Origin: Microbacterium dauci
GTDB lineage: Bacteria; Actinomycetota; Actinomycetes; Actinomycetales; Microbacteriaceae
DNA: 64,000 nt
NCBI RefSeq assembly: GCF_030065535.1
Contig: NZ_JASJND010000001.1
Span: 124,001 to 188,000 of the forward strand
Direction of reading: 5' to 3'
Shown: positions 29,708 through 40,527 of the stretch, piece after piece
How positions within the stretch are numbered: the stretch's first letter is position 1
Layout of the letters: each line of letters begins with the position of its first letter
The notes under the pieces: model-generated
What the model was told of the DNA's origin: nothing
Databases searched by the model: none
Seen by the model: the letters and a program-made list of their open reading frames with translations, nothing else
Translations under genes and position numbers: made by a program

Positions 29708-30388
29708 ATGACATCGCGCATCCTGGTTGTCGACGACGACACCGCTCTCGCCGAGATGATCGGCATCGTGCTGCGCACGGAGGGCTTCGACGTCGTTTTC
29801 TGCGCCGACGGTGCGGCCGCGGTCGACGCCTGGCGCGAGGAGCGCCCCGAGCTGATCCTGCTCGACCTCATGCTGCCGGGCCTCGACGGCATCGAGGTGT
29901 GCACGCAGATCCGGGCCGAGTCGGGCGTGCCGATCATCATGTTGACCGCACGCACCGACACCGCCGACGTCGTCCGTGGACTCGAGTCGGGCGCGGACGA
30001 CTACATCGTGAAGCCGTTCAACCCGAAGGAGCTCGTCGCCCGCATCCGGACGCGGCTCCGCCCGTCATCGGCGCCTGCCGCCGAGACCCTCCGCATCGGC
30101 GATCTGGCCGTCGACGTCGCCGCCCACGAAGTTCGCCGCGGCGAGGCGCCGATCGCGCTCACGCCGCTCGAGTTCGAGCTCCTCGTCGCCCTCGCCTCCA
30201 AGCCGCAGCAGGTGTTCACCCGCGAGATGCTCCTCGAGCAGGTGTGGGGGTACCACTACAAGGCCGACACGCGCCTCGTGAACGTGCACGTGCAGCGGCT
30301 GCGCGCCAAGGTCGAGCGCGACCCCGACAACCCGCAGATCGTGACGACCGTGCGCGGCGTGGGCTACCGCGCCGGCGCCGCCGTGTGA
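29708..30388 (+). CDS. mtrA: Response regulator MtrA
   Basis: A 226-residue OmpR/PhoB-type regulator with receiver domain (acidic pocket VVDDD at 9-11, phospho-acceptor Asp53 in LILLDLMLPGLDG, Thr and Lys in MLTARTD and YIVKPFNP) and winged-helix DNA-binding domain (LTPLEFELLVALA, VFTREMLLEQVWGY, RLVNVHVQRLRAKVE, TVRGVGYRAG). In actinobacteria MtrA coordinates cell division, wall metabolism and chromosome replication, being phosphorylated by MtrB. The ATG at 29708 fits the family; an in-frame GTG at 29687 would add seven residues. Followed by mtrB and lpqB in the invariant order. Confidence 0.96.
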   Translation: MTSRILVVDDDTALAEMIGIVLRTEGFDVVFCADGAAAVDAWREERPELILLDLMLPGLDGIEVCTQIRAESGVPIIMLTARTDTADVVRGLESGADDYIVKPFNPKELVARIRTRLRPSSAPAAETLRIGDLAVDVAAHEVRRGEAPIALTPLEFELLVALASKPQQVFTREMLLEQVWGYHYKADTRLVNVHVQRLRAKVERDPDNPQIVTTVRGVGYRAGAAV

Positions 30389-30407
30389 CCGTCGTGCGCA
30401 GGCACCC

Positions 30408-32090
30408 GTGTCGATGACGACGCGCACGGGGACGCACACCGTGGTCCCCTCGTGGCGTGACTGGCGGTCGTGGGGGAGACGGCTCCTGTCGCTCTGGCGC
30501 CGCTCGCTGCGGTTCCGCACCCTCGCGGTGACGCTCACGCTCACGGCGCTCACGATCCTCGTGGCGCTCGTGTGGATGTCGCTCGCGATCCAGAACGACC
30601 TGTACGAATCACGCGCGGACCAGGTGCAGGATGCCGCGAAGCGCGCGACGCAGGCGGCGCAGACGACGTTCGACGCCGCCGTCGTCGAGGGCGATGTCGT
30701 TGCTCTGCAGGTGCTCATGGACGAGGTGCGCCGCGAGATCCTGTCGCGCCAGGCGGGCACGACGATGGTCGCGGTCTTCCGTGTGGATGATGAGCCCTCG
30801 TCCATCGCCCCGCAGGGCTTCGAGGGCGGCGGCCTGACGGCGGCGATGATCAGCTCCGAGCTGCAGGAGAGCGTCCGGCTCACCGGCGACCGGCAGTGGT
30901 GGCAGTCGATCGCGCTGCCGGACGGCGACGACGGCGCGACGCCCGGCATCATCGTCGGGCAGCAGCTGTTGCTGCCCGAAGCGGGCGCGTACGAGCTGTA
31001 CTTCGCCTACGACCTGGCATCCGAGGCGCAGACGCTGCAGTTCGTGCAGGTCACGCTGTGGGTCGTCGGTCTCGCGCTGCTGGTGCTGATCGGTGCGATC
31101 TCGCTGTTCGTGCTCCGTTCGGTGACCGTGCCGATCGCGCAGGCCGCAGAGACGAGCGCGAAGCTGGCCGCGGGTGACCTCGCCGTGCGGCTTCCGGTCC
31201 GCGGTGAGGACGAGTTCGCGACGCTGGGCCGTTCGTTCAACGCGATGGCCGACAGCATCGAGAGCCAGATCAAGGAGCTCGCCGAGTTGTCGCTCGTGCA
31301 GCAGCGCTTCGTGTCCGACGTGTCGCACGAGCTCCGCACCCCGCTCACCACCATCCGACTCGCCGCCGACATGATCAACGACGGGCGCGAGGCATTCGAG
31401 CCCACGACCGCTCGCGCCGCCGAGCTTCTCCACGCGCAAGTGCAGCGGTTCGAGGTGCTGCTGGCCGATCTCCTCGAGATCAGCCGCTATGACGCGGGGT
31501 CGGTGCAGCTCGAGGTCGAGGCGACGAGCCTCGCGCACCTCGCCGAGGACGTCATCGAGTCGATGCGGCAACTGTCCGACCAGCACGGCACCGACGTGCG
31601 CCTCGTCGCACCCGGCGGCTACTCGCCGGTGGAGATGGACCCGCGTCGGGTCCGCCGGATCGTGCGGAATCTGCTCGGCAATGCGATCGAGCACGGCGAG
31701 GGCCGACCCATCGTCGTGACCGTCGACAGTGATCAGCGCGCCGTCGCGCTGGGCGTCCGGGACTTCGGGCTCGGGATGGCGCCCGCCGACACCGAGCGCG
31801 TCTTCGATCGGTTCTGGCGCGCCGATCCGTCTCGGCGCCGCACGATCGGCGGCACCGGGCTGGGACTCTCGATCGCCCTCGGTGACGCCCGCCTGCACGG
31901 CGGCACGCTCGCGGTGTGGTCCGAGCTCGGCGGTGGGACGAACTTCGTGTTGACCCTGCCACGCCGGCTCGGCGACAGCCTCGGAACGTCGTCCCCGATC
32001 GACGTCGAGCCCCGCGACGGCTCGCTCTCGCTCGAGGACCTCGGACTCACCCAGCCGATCCTGCTCCCGGGACGGGAGGACCGCGCATGA
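30408..32090 (+). CDS. mtrB: Sensor histidine kinase MtrB
   Basis: The 560-residue kinase has a basic cytoplasmic N-terminus, a first membrane helix (about 38-60), an extracytoplasmic sensor region to about 205, a second helix (about 208-232), a HAMP domain (SVTVPIAQAAETSAKLAAGD), the DHp domain with the phospho-His in FVSDVSHELRTPLTTIRL, and the ATPase domain with NLLGNAIEHGEG (N box), DFGLGMAPAD and GGTGLGLSIA. It senses an envelope or division cue and phosphorylates MtrA. The start is GTG at 30408 or ATG two codons on. Its stop overlaps the lpqB ATG. Confidence 0.95.
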   Translation: MSMTTRTGTHTVVPSWRDWRSWGRRLLSLWRRSLRFRTLAVTLTLTALTILVALVWMSLAIQNDLYESRADQVQDAAKRATQAAQTTFDAAVVEGDVVALQVLMDEVRREILSRQAGTTMVAVFRVDDEPSSIAPQGFEGGGLTAAMISSELQESVRLTGDRQWWQSIALPDGDDGATPGIIVGQQLLLPEAGAYELYFAYDLASEAQTLQFVQVTLWVVGLALLVLIGAISLFVLRSVTVPIAQAAETSAKLAAGDLAVRLPVRGEDEFATLGRSFNAMADSIESQIKELAELSLVQQRFVSDVSHELRTPLTTIRLAADMINDGREAFEPTTARAAELLHAQVQRFEVLLADLLEISRYDAGSVQLEVEATSLAHLAEDVIESMRQLSDQHGTDVRLVAPGGYSPVEMDPRRVRRIVRNLLGNAIEHGEGRPIVVTVDSDQRAVALGVRDFGLGMAPADTERVFDRFWRADPSRRRTIGGTGLGLSIALGDARLHGGTLAVWSELGGGTNFVLTLPRRLGDSLGTSSPIDVEPRDGSLSLEDLGLTQPILLPGREDRA

Positions 32091-33760
32091 GCCTGCGCAC
32101 CCGCCTCGCCGCCGTGACCGCGACCCTCGTCGCGCTCACGCTCACCGCCTGCGCCGGGCTCCCCGTCGACGGTCCGGTGCACGTCGGACGGGCGATCGAT
32201 GAGGTCGAGGGGCTGCCGGACTTCTCGTTCGTCCCGGACGGTCCGGTGGCCGATGCCACCCCGCAGCAGGTCGTCGAGGGGTTCATCGCGGCGGGTTCGG
32301 GTCCGCGGCAGAACTGGGCGACGGCGCAGGAGTTCCTCACGCGCGAGTTCCGCGAGACGTGGAAGCCGCAGGCGGGCGTCATCATCCATGCCGCCGGCGA
32401 CCGCACGGTCGACGTGGTCAGCGACGAGGAGATCGTCGTCAACGTCGATCCCGTCGCCACGGTCGACGACACCGGCGCGTACGAACCGAGCGGCGAGGGC
32501 GCCATCCCGCTCCGATACGAGCTCGTCCTCGAGAACGAGCAGTGGCGCATCGCGCAGGCGCCCGACGGCATCGTGCTCGACGCCAACCGGTTCAGCTCGG
32601 TGTTCCGCAGCTATTCGCTCGCCTACTTCGACCCGAAATGGCGCTCGCTCGTTCCCGACGTGCGCTGGTTCCCGGCGACGAACCCGGCGACCCGCATCAC
32701 CGACGCACTCGTGACGGGTCCGAAGAGCCCGTGGCTGGCGAGCTCGGTGCAGAACGCTTTCCCCGAGGACGTCTCGCTGACCCAGCCGTCGGTGCCCGTG
32801 GATGCCGGTGTGGCGCAGGTCTCGCTCGACGCGAGCGCCCGCGACCTCTCGGCGCAGACGCTGTCGCGGATGCAGGCACAGCTCGAGGCGAGTCTCGCCG
32901 ACGCCGGCATCCTCAAGGTGCAGATGCTCGTCGGCGACGAGGTGCTCGACGTCCGGGCGGCGACAGTCGAGGAGCACCGCGTCGAAGTGCGGCCGCTCGT
33001 CCTCGCGGAGGGGCGGTTCGGCTTCCTCTCCGGGTCGGAGCTCGAAGAGCTCCCCGAGCTGACCGCCGCCTTCTCGACGATCGAGCCCGAGTCGATCGAA
33101 CTCGATGCCGATCGCACGACGGCGGCGGTGCGCACCACGAGCGGCGCTGTCTTGCGGGTGGCATCCGACGGCTCCGTCGCCGAGCTCGACACCAGGGCGG
33201 GCCTCACCGCACCGAGCATCGACCCGTTCGGACATATCTGGACGGTGCCCTCCTCGACACCGGCCGAGATCGTCGCGTACGGGCCCGATGGGTCGGCTCG
33301 TACGCTCGCCGGCGGCTGGACGGGTGCGACGGCGGTGTCGGCGATGCGGGTGTCTCGCGACGGCACGCGGGTCGCGGCGCTCGTCCGAGACGGCGTGCGC
33401 TCGGCGGTGTGGGTCGCGGGCATCGTGCGGGACGACGGCGACGTGCCGGTCGCCATCGGCGAGCCGCACCCGGTCGCGACGCTCGCCGGTGACGGCATCG
33501 AGCTGACGTGGCTCGACGACGCGACGGTCGCGCTGGTCTGGACCGACGGCGAGCAGCGCATGATGCGCGAGCAACCGATCGGCGGTGAAGGCGTCGAGAT
33601 CCTCGCCCCGGCGGGCGTCGTCTCGGTCGCCGGCGGCAACCAGCCGGGCAGCGTCCGGCTGCGGACCGCGGAGGGCGCGCTGTTCGTCCAGCGTGGCTCG
33701 TGGCAGATCCTCGCGGCCGATGTCGACGTGCTCGCGGTGCAGCAGGGCACGCCCGACTGA
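32087..33760 (+). CDS. lpqB: Lipoprotein LpqB
   Basis: The 557-residue protein begins with a lipoprotein signal peptide ending in the lipobox LTAC (Cys near residue 22 in TLTACAGLPV), so it is anchored to the outer face of the membrane. It has a GerMN-type domain in the first half (region around FSFVPDGPVADATPQQVVEGF and the later RMQAQLEASLADAGI) and a C-terminal beta-propeller-like region. LpqB interacts with the sensor domain of MtrB and modulates MtrA signalling. Coupled to mtrB through ATGA, the order conserved in all mtrAB operons. Confidence 0.95.
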   Translation: MSLRTRLAAVTATLVALTLTACAGLPVDGPVHVGRAIDEVEGLPDFSFVPDGPVADATPQQVVEGFIAAGSGPRQNWATAQEFLTREFRETWKPQAGVIIHAAGDRTVDVVSDEEIVVNVDPVATVDDTGAYEPSGEGAIPLRYELVLENEQWRIAQAPDGIVLDANRFSSVFRSYSLAYFDPKWRSLVPDVRWFPATNPATRITDALVTGPKSPWLASSVQNAFPEDVSLTQPSVPVDAGVAQVSLDASARDLSAQTLSRMQAQLEASLADAGILKVQMLVGDEVLDVRAATVEEHRVEVRPLVLAEGRFGFLSGSELEELPELTAAFSTIEPESIELDADRTTAAVRTTSGAVLRVASDGSVAELDTRAGLTAPSIDPFGHIWTVPSSTPAEIVAYGPDGSARTLAGGWTGATAVSAMRVSRDGTRVAALVRDGVRSAVWVAGIVRDDGDVPVAIGEPHPVATLAGDGIELTWLDDATVALVWTDGEQRMMREQPIGGEGVEILAPAGVVSVAGGNQPGSVRLRTAEGALFVQRGSWQILAADVDVLAVQQGTPD

Positions 33761-33828
33761 CGCCGCATTCTCCACCGGTGCGTCCTGCGCCCGAAGCTCC
33801 ACGAGCGCCGTCGCCGGCGCCGAGCGGA

Positions 33829-33834
33829 TACCCT
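33829..33834 (+). promoter_or_regulatory. Possible -10 box before comF
   Basis: TACCCT ends 6 nt before an ATG at 33841, the standard leaderless geometry. That ATG is not in the ComF frame; the in-frame ComF ATG is at 33855, 20 nt from the box. Confidence 0.35.
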
Positions 33835-33854
33835 GCCCCGATGAGACTCGCTGC

Positions 33855-34571
33855 ATGCGGTCATCCGGTCTGCGCTCGGCCTTGCAGGAGGCGCTCTCGA
33901 TCGTGTTCCCGACGTGGTGCGCCGGGTGCGACGCCGTCGATGTGCTCCTCTGCGACGCGTGCGCGACCGCGCTCCTGCCGCGCGCGGAACGTCGCACCCT
34001 CGACGGTGGCCTCGAGGTGTGGAGCGGCATCCGCTTCGAGGGCGTCGCCGCGCGGGCGCTGCGCGCCTACAAGGAAGACGGCCGCACGGCGCTCGCCGTC
34101 CCGCTCGCGGCTGCGCTCGCCGCGACCCCTGACCTCGCGGCGGATGCCGCGGTCGCGGTGCCGCCCTCGCGCGCATCGCTTCGTCGCCGCGGATTCGCCC
34201 CCGTGGAGCTCGTCGCCCGGCGCGCCGGCATCCCGCTCGTCCCTGTGCTGCGGTGGGTGCGCCGCCCCGACGACCAGCGCGGACTCACCCGGGTCGAGCG
34301 CGCCGCGAACCTCGCCGGCGCCCTCGCCGCGTCACGGTGCGAGGGGCTCCGCGTCGTCCTCGTCGACGACGTGGTCACCTCCGGTGCGACGCTCACCGCT
34401 GCCGCCTCCGCCCTCCGCAGCGCGGGTGCGATCGTGCTCGGTGCGCGTACCGTGGCATCCACCCCACGGCATACCGAACGCGTCGGAAACTCCTCGGAAC
34501 GAGAGGGTGACATCGCGCAGGCGGAGCACTACCGTGGGGGGACACAAGGCGAACCCCAGGTCCGCCCTTGA
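33855..34571 (+). CDS. comF: ComF-family phosphoribosyltransferase-like protein
   Basis: The 238-residue protein has an N-terminal four-cysteine zinc motif (CAGCDAVDVLLCDAC) and a C-terminal type I PRTase fold with the PRPP-binding loop VVLVDDVVTSGATLTAA. ComF proteins are linked to DNA uptake in naturally competent bacteria, but the gene is also conserved in actinobacteria at this spot (Rv3242c) without known competence. The ATG at 33855 is the first in the frame close to the conserved domain; it has no ribosome site. It precedes hpf by 28 bp. Confidence 0.85.
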   Translation: MRSSGLRSALQEALSIVFPTWCAGCDAVDVLLCDACATALLPRAERRTLDGGLEVWSGIRFEGVAARALRAYKEDGRTALAVPLAAALAATPDLAADAAVAVPPSRASLRRRGFAPVELVARRAGIPLVPVLRWVRRPDDQRGLTRVERAANLAGALAASRCEGLRVVLVDDVVTSGATLTAAASALRSAGAIVLGARTVASTPRHTERVGNSSEREGDIAQAEHYRGGTQGEPQVRP

Positions 34572-34587
34572 CCGGGTGGACCGGAAC

Positions 34588-34595
34588 AAGGAGGT
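34588..34595 (+). promoter_or_regulatory. Strong ribosome binding site of hpf
   Basis: AAGGAGGT, the full anti-16S complement, 4 nt before the hpf ATG. It is the strongest such site in the window, in contrast to the many leaderless genes, and fits a protein needed in large amounts. It also fixes the start at 34600. Confidence 0.75.
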
Positions 34596-34599
34596 CACG

Positions 34600-35265
34600 A
34601 TGGAGATCAATATCGTCGGCGTGGGAGTGAGCGTGAGTGATCGCTTCCGCTCGGTCGCCGAGGAGAAGTCGGCCCGCATCGAACACCTTGCCCCGCGCGC
34701 GCAGCGCCTCGACATCAAGGTCACCCATCGCGCGTATCACAACGGCATGCGCGAGGACGAGACGGTCGAAGTCACCCTGACCGGCAAGGGCCCGATCGTC
34801 CGGGCTGAGGCCGTTGACGGCGACAAGTTCGCGGCGCTCGACCTCGCGGTGACCAAGCTCGCAGAGCAGATCCGTCGCGCCAAGGACAAGCGCGTTGACG
34901 CCCGCAACCACCCGCGCGGCGCCAAGCTCGAGAAGGGCAGCGGCACGATCACCGGCATCGACGTGCAGCCCGCGTCGGTCGATGTGCTCCGGGCGGTCGC
35001 GACCGGGGAAATCCCCGTCGCGAACGGCATCGAGGACGAGGCCGACTACACGCCCGTCGTCATCCGCACCAAGCGCTTCGAGCCCGAGTGGATGACCGTC
35101 GAGGACGCCGTCGACCGCATGGAGCTCGTCGGTCACGATTTCTTCCTCTTCATCGACGCGCGCAGCGACCAGCCGAGCGTCGTGTACCGCCGCAAGGGCT
35201 GGGACTACGGCGTCATCTCGCTGACCACGACCGCGGCTCCGGAGGCCGCTGAACTGGCGAGCTGA
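34600..35265 (+). CDS. hpf: Ribosome hibernation-promoting factor, long form
   Basis: The 221-residue protein has the N-terminal S30AE domain (about 1-100: EINIVGVGVSVSDRFRSVAEE, LDIKVTHRAY, DKFAALDLAVTKLAEQIRRA), a linker, and the C-terminal dimerisation domain (about 150-215: VVIRTKRFEPEWMTVEDAVDRM, FLFIDARSDQPSVVYRRKGWDYGVI). Long HPFs bind the 30S decoding centre and pair two ribosomes into inactive 100S particles, or inactivate 70S monomers, in stationary phase or hypoxia. The conserved lpqB-comF-hpf-secA order is seen here with two extra minus-strand genes before secA. A strong hairpin follows. Confidence 0.95.
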   Translation: MEINIVGVGVSVSDRFRSVAEEKSARIEHLAPRAQRLDIKVTHRAYHNGMREDETVEVTLTGKGPIVRAEAVDGDKFAALDLAVTKLAEQIRRAKDKRVDARNHPRGAKLEKGSGTITGIDVQPASVDVLRAVATGEIPVANGIEDEADYTPVVIRTKRFEPEWMTVEDAVDRMELVGHDFFLFIDARSDQPSVVYRRKGWDYGVISLTTTAAPEAAELAS

Positions 35266-35278
35266 GCCCCCGACCTGC

Positions 35279-35310
35279 GAAGGGCGGATGCCGCGTGGCA
35301 TTCGCCCTTC
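35279..35310 (+). terminator. Terminator after hpf
   Basis: A 14-bp stem with one G-T pair (GAAGGGCGGATGCC / GGCATTCGCCCTTC) and a GCGT loop, 13 nt after the hpf stop. It again carries the GGATGCC heptamer in its stem. It separates hpf from the convergent hydrolase gene. Confidence 0.75.
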
Positions 35311-35332
35311 GTGCTGTCCGTCTCGTCCTGCG

Positions 35333-36163
35333 TCAATTGGCGCGGAGCGCGGCCACGACGCCGTCGCTGAATCCCGGCCAGGCGCGGATCGCCCACTCGC
35401 CGAAGGGGCGATCGGACAGCGCCACCGTGGCAGCGCCGAGGACGGGGTCGACCCAGAGGAACGTGCCCGCCTGACCGAAGTGCCCGAACGTCGCCGGCGA
35501 GTTCGAGGCGCCCGTCCAGTGCGGCGACTTGTTCGCGCGGATCTCGAACCCGAGGCCCCAGTCGTTGTGCTGCTGCACGCCGTAGCCCGGGAGCACACCC
35601 CGCCGCTCCGGGAACGCGACGCTCGTGGCCCGGGCGAGCGTGGACGCGTCGACGAGCGTCGGTGCCTGCAGCTCGGCGGCGAAGCGCGACAGATCGGCAG
35701 CGGTGGACCAGCCACCCGCGGCGGGGGAGTCGCCGGTCGTCGTCTGCGTCATGCCGAGCGGCGCGAAGACCGCCTCGCGGGCATAGTCGTCGAAGCCGAT
35801 GCCGGTCTCCGACTCCAGCAGGTCGCCGAGCACGTCGAAACCGGTGTTCGAGTACAGGCGCCGGGCGCCGGGCTCGGCGCGCAGCTCGTGCGAGGAGAAG
35901 TCGTACCCCGCGGTGTGGGCGAGCAGGTGCTCGACCGTTGCGCCGTCGGGACCTGCCGGCTGGTCGAGGGCGAGTGCGCCCTCCTCGATCGCGACGAGCA
36001 GGGCGTACGCGCTGAGGGGCTTGGTGACCGAGGCGAGCCGGTATCGACGTTCCTGATCGCCGACGGATGCCGCGACCGCACCGTCCGCCGTGATGACCGC
36101 AGCCGACACGTGCGGGGCGGGCCACGTCGCCGCCTGCGCGACGGCCTCCTGCAGCGCGGACAT
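35333..36163 (-). CDS. Serine hydrolase, beta-lactamase/penicillin-binding-protein-like family
   Basis: A 276-residue class C-type fold protein (PF00144 family) with the Ser-x-x-Lys motif in RLASVTKPLSAY, the Tyr-x-Asn motif in RLYSNTGFDVLG and a C-terminal His-x-Gly in FGHFGQAGTF. No signal peptide is seen, so it is probably cytoplasmic, as many family members acting as esterases or peptidases are; beta-lactamase activity should not be assumed. Its ATG shares one base with the stop of the upstream coiled-coil gene (TGATG), so the two are coupled. Substrate unknown. Confidence 0.85.
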   Translation of the reverse strand: MSALQEAVAQAATWPAPHVSAAVITADGAVAASVGDQERRYRLASVTKPLSAYALLVAIEEGALALDQPAGPDGATVEHLLAHTAGYDFSSHELRAEPGARRLYSNTGFDVLGDLLESETGIGFDDYAREAVFAPLGMTQTTTGDSPAAGGWSTAADLSRFAAELQAPTLVDASTLARATSVAFPERRGVLPGYGVQQHNDWGLGFEIRANKSPHWTGASNSPATFGHFGQAGTFLWVDPVLGAATVALSDRPFGEWAIRAWPGFSDGVVAALRAN

Positions 36164-37485
36164 CAGTCGAAGATGCCGTCGAGGATGCCGCCGATCATGA
36201 GGCCGCCGAGCAGGCCGCCGACCATGTCGCCACCCATGCCGCCGCCGCGACGCCCGCCACCGTACCCGCCGCCGCCCCAGTCGTTCGGGCGGGACGAGTC
36301 GATGTCGCGCTGCGCGAGTTCAAGCGCCTGGCCGGCGAGCTGCCCGGCCCGACGCGCGAGCGTCATCGCGCGTTCGCGGTCGTCCTCGGCGATGGGGCCG
36401 GCGAACGCCATCAGTTCACCGCGGATGCGCTCGGCCTCCGCGAGGCGGGTGCGGGCGTCCGCGCCGATCCAGCCGCGGTGGCCGGAGATGACGCTGCGGG
36501 CGACGCCGATCTGGCGGTCCGCGTCGTCGATCGCGTGGTGCACGTGCGACTCGGCGGGGATCGGCCGCTCGGCGCGTTCGCGGGCCTTTGCGACCGCGGC
36601 ATCCAACGCGGCATTGGCGGTGCGGAGCCGGCTGAGTTCGGCGAACGGGTCGGGCTTGCTGCCGGCGGGCGTGAGCGAGGCCAGCGCGGCCTCGAGCTCG
36701 GCGGCGGCTTCGCCGACCGCGGGGGTGCCGCGCATCGGCTGCGCGACGACGAGGTCCTCGCGCGAGTCTTCGACGATCGCCGACAGCGTCGACTCGGCGC
36801 GCAGGGCCTCGATCTCGAAGGTGTCGACCGCGTCGACCAGCGTCGACGCGCGCCGGGATGCCTCGATCGCCGTCTCCAGCGCGAGGTTCGCCTGCTCGCG
36901 GTGGCCGTCGTCGCGGCGACGCTCCGAGACGCCGGCGCTGTGCTCGGCGAACGCGAGGAGCTGCTCGGCTTCTGCGGCGTTGCCGAGGACGGTCCGCATC
37001 GCGGCATCCGAGTATCGGACCGCCAGTCGCTCGAGGGTCGCGTTCAGCGCAGGCAGGCGCTCGCGCATGCGGGCGACGTCGCGACGGATGCCTTCGATGA
37101 TCTCGGGTGCGCGGCGTGCGCGGGCGATCGACTCGGCCAGGCTCTCGGTGCGGTCGTCGAGCAGGTCTTCGGCCCACTCGCAGAGCTGGACGATGCGCGC
37201 GTTTCGGGTGCGCAGCTCTTCGGGAGTGTCGGGGATCTCGTCGAAGTTGAGCTGGTTGAGGTGGAACGCCTCGCCCATGTGCTGGCGGACGGCGTCGAGC
37301 GCGTTGCGGAGCTCTTTCGTCGCGTCGCGGCCGAGCTCGATCTCGGCGTACGCGAGTTCGTCGTCGGTCACGCGGATGCGCTCGTCTGCGGCGACGAGTG
37401 CGGCTCCCGCCTTCCGGCTCAGCTCGGCGTCCTGCGCCTCGATCTCCGCGTCCTCGCGCTTGCGTCTGCCCCAGAAACCGGCCAT
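36163..37485 (-). CDS. Coiled-coil protein with glycine-rich C-terminus, unknown function
   Basis: This 440-residue protein is almost wholly alpha-helical and charged, with long heptad-like stretches (for example residues 75-130 and 215-330), then a Gly-rich tail (DWGGGGYGGGRRGGGMGGDM) ending in a short hydrophobic segment (VGGLLGGLMIGGILDGIFD). It begins with a basic MAGFWGRRKRED. The layout resembles the C-terminal half of actinobacterial TPM-domain membrane proteins, but no TPM domain is present. A leaderless -10 box (TAGGAT) precedes the ATG. It is coupled to the serine hydrolase. Function unknown; a membrane-associated scaffold is one guess. Confidence 0.75.
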   Translation of the reverse strand: MAGFWGRRKREDAEIEAQDAELSRKAGAALVAADERIRVTDDELAYAEIELGRDATKELRNALDAVRQHMGEAFHLNQLNFDEIPDTPEELRTRNARIVQLCEWAEDLLDDRTESLAESIARARRAPEIIEGIRRDVARMRERLPALNATLERLAVRYSDAAMRTVLGNAAEAEQLLAFAEHSAGVSERRRDDGHREQANLALETAIEASRRASTLVDAVDTFEIEALRAESTLSAIVEDSREDLVVAQPMRGTPAVGEAAAELEAALASLTPAGSKPDPFAELSRLRTANAALDAAVAKARERAERPIPAESHVHHAIDDADRQIGVARSVISGHRGWIGADARTRLAEAERIRGELMAFAGPIAEDDRERAMTLARRAGQLAGQALELAQRDIDSSRPNDWGGGGYGGGRRGGGMGGDMVGGLLGGLMIGGILDGIFD

Positions 37486-37491
37486 GAGCCG

Positions 37492-37497
37492 ATCCTA
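37492..37497 (-). promoter_or_regulatory. -10 box for the coiled-coil/hydrolase operon
   Basis: TAGGAT on the minus strand ends 6 nt before the ATG at 37485; leaderless. Confidence 0.55.
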
Positions 37498-37549
37498 CGT
37501 CGCCGGGTCCGCTCGAGGTTGTCCAGCACCTTCGAAGGTCACGGGCAGA

Positions 37550-37555
37550 TAACAT
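37550..37555 (+). promoter_or_regulatory. -10 box upstream of secA
   Basis: TAACAT within an AT-richer stretch, 8 nt before an ATG at 37564 and about 80 nt before the secA GTG. The predicted transcript starts at or near the small frame at 37564. Confidence 0.45.
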
Positions 37556-37563
37556 AGCGGGGT

Positions 37564-37620
37564 ATGTCTGCGCGTTCTGCGCTCCGGCTCCCGTCGACAC
37601 TGTGCGTCGGGGGGACCTGA
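37564..37620 (+). CDS. Putative 18-residue upstream open frame before secA
   Basis: ATG at 37564 opens an 18-codon frame ([18 protein letters not shown]) ending in TGA 16 nt before the secA start. It lies 8 nt downstream of TAACAT, so it would be the first, leaderless start on the secA message. The secA ribosome site is folded into a small hairpin just after its stop. E. coli secA is controlled by translation of the upstream secM gene, but this peptide is far shorter and has no SecM-like arrest motif that I recognise. Whether it is translated is unknown. Confidence 0.35.
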   Translation: MSARSALRLPSTLCVGGT

Positions 37621-37625
37621 CAGAT

Positions 37626-37636
37626 GGAGATCCTCC
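37626..37636 (+). promoter_or_regulatory. Hairpin over the secA ribosome binding site
   Basis: GGAG-ATC-CTCC can pair as a 4-bp stem with a 3-nt loop directly before the GTG start, hiding the only Shine-Dalgarno sequence of secA. A weak stem, so the effect would depend on ribosomes leaving the upstream frame. Confidence 0.35.
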
Positions 37637-40420
<2,784 letters not shown>

Positions 40421-40437
40421 CGCGGCACCGACCCGCG

Positions 40438-40477
40438 CATGACGAACGCCGAGCCGAACGGCTCGGCGTTCGTCATG
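40438..40477 (+). terminator. Strong hairpin terminator after secA
   Basis: Perfect 18-bp stem (arms 40438-40455 and 40460-40477) with a GAAC tetraloop, 17 nt after the secA stop. No T run follows, as is common in high-GC actinobacteria. It insulates secA from the aminotransferase promoter. Confidence 0.8.
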
Positions 40478-40515
40478 CAGGCCACCGGCCTCGGATTGGA
40501 CCGCCGGGTCGGCGA

Positions 40516-40521
40516 TAGTCT
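40516..40521 (+). promoter_or_regulatory. -10 box for the aminotransferase gene
   Basis: TAGTCT ends 6 nt before the ATG at 40528; leaderless. Confidence 0.55.
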
Positions 40522-40527
40522 GATCCG

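Noticed and set aside
33700..35265. 521-codon frame that appears to fuse an N-terminal region to Hpf
   Set aside because: The first 300 residues are an out-of-frame reading of lpqB and comF; Hpf has its own AAGGAGGT site and ATG at 34600.
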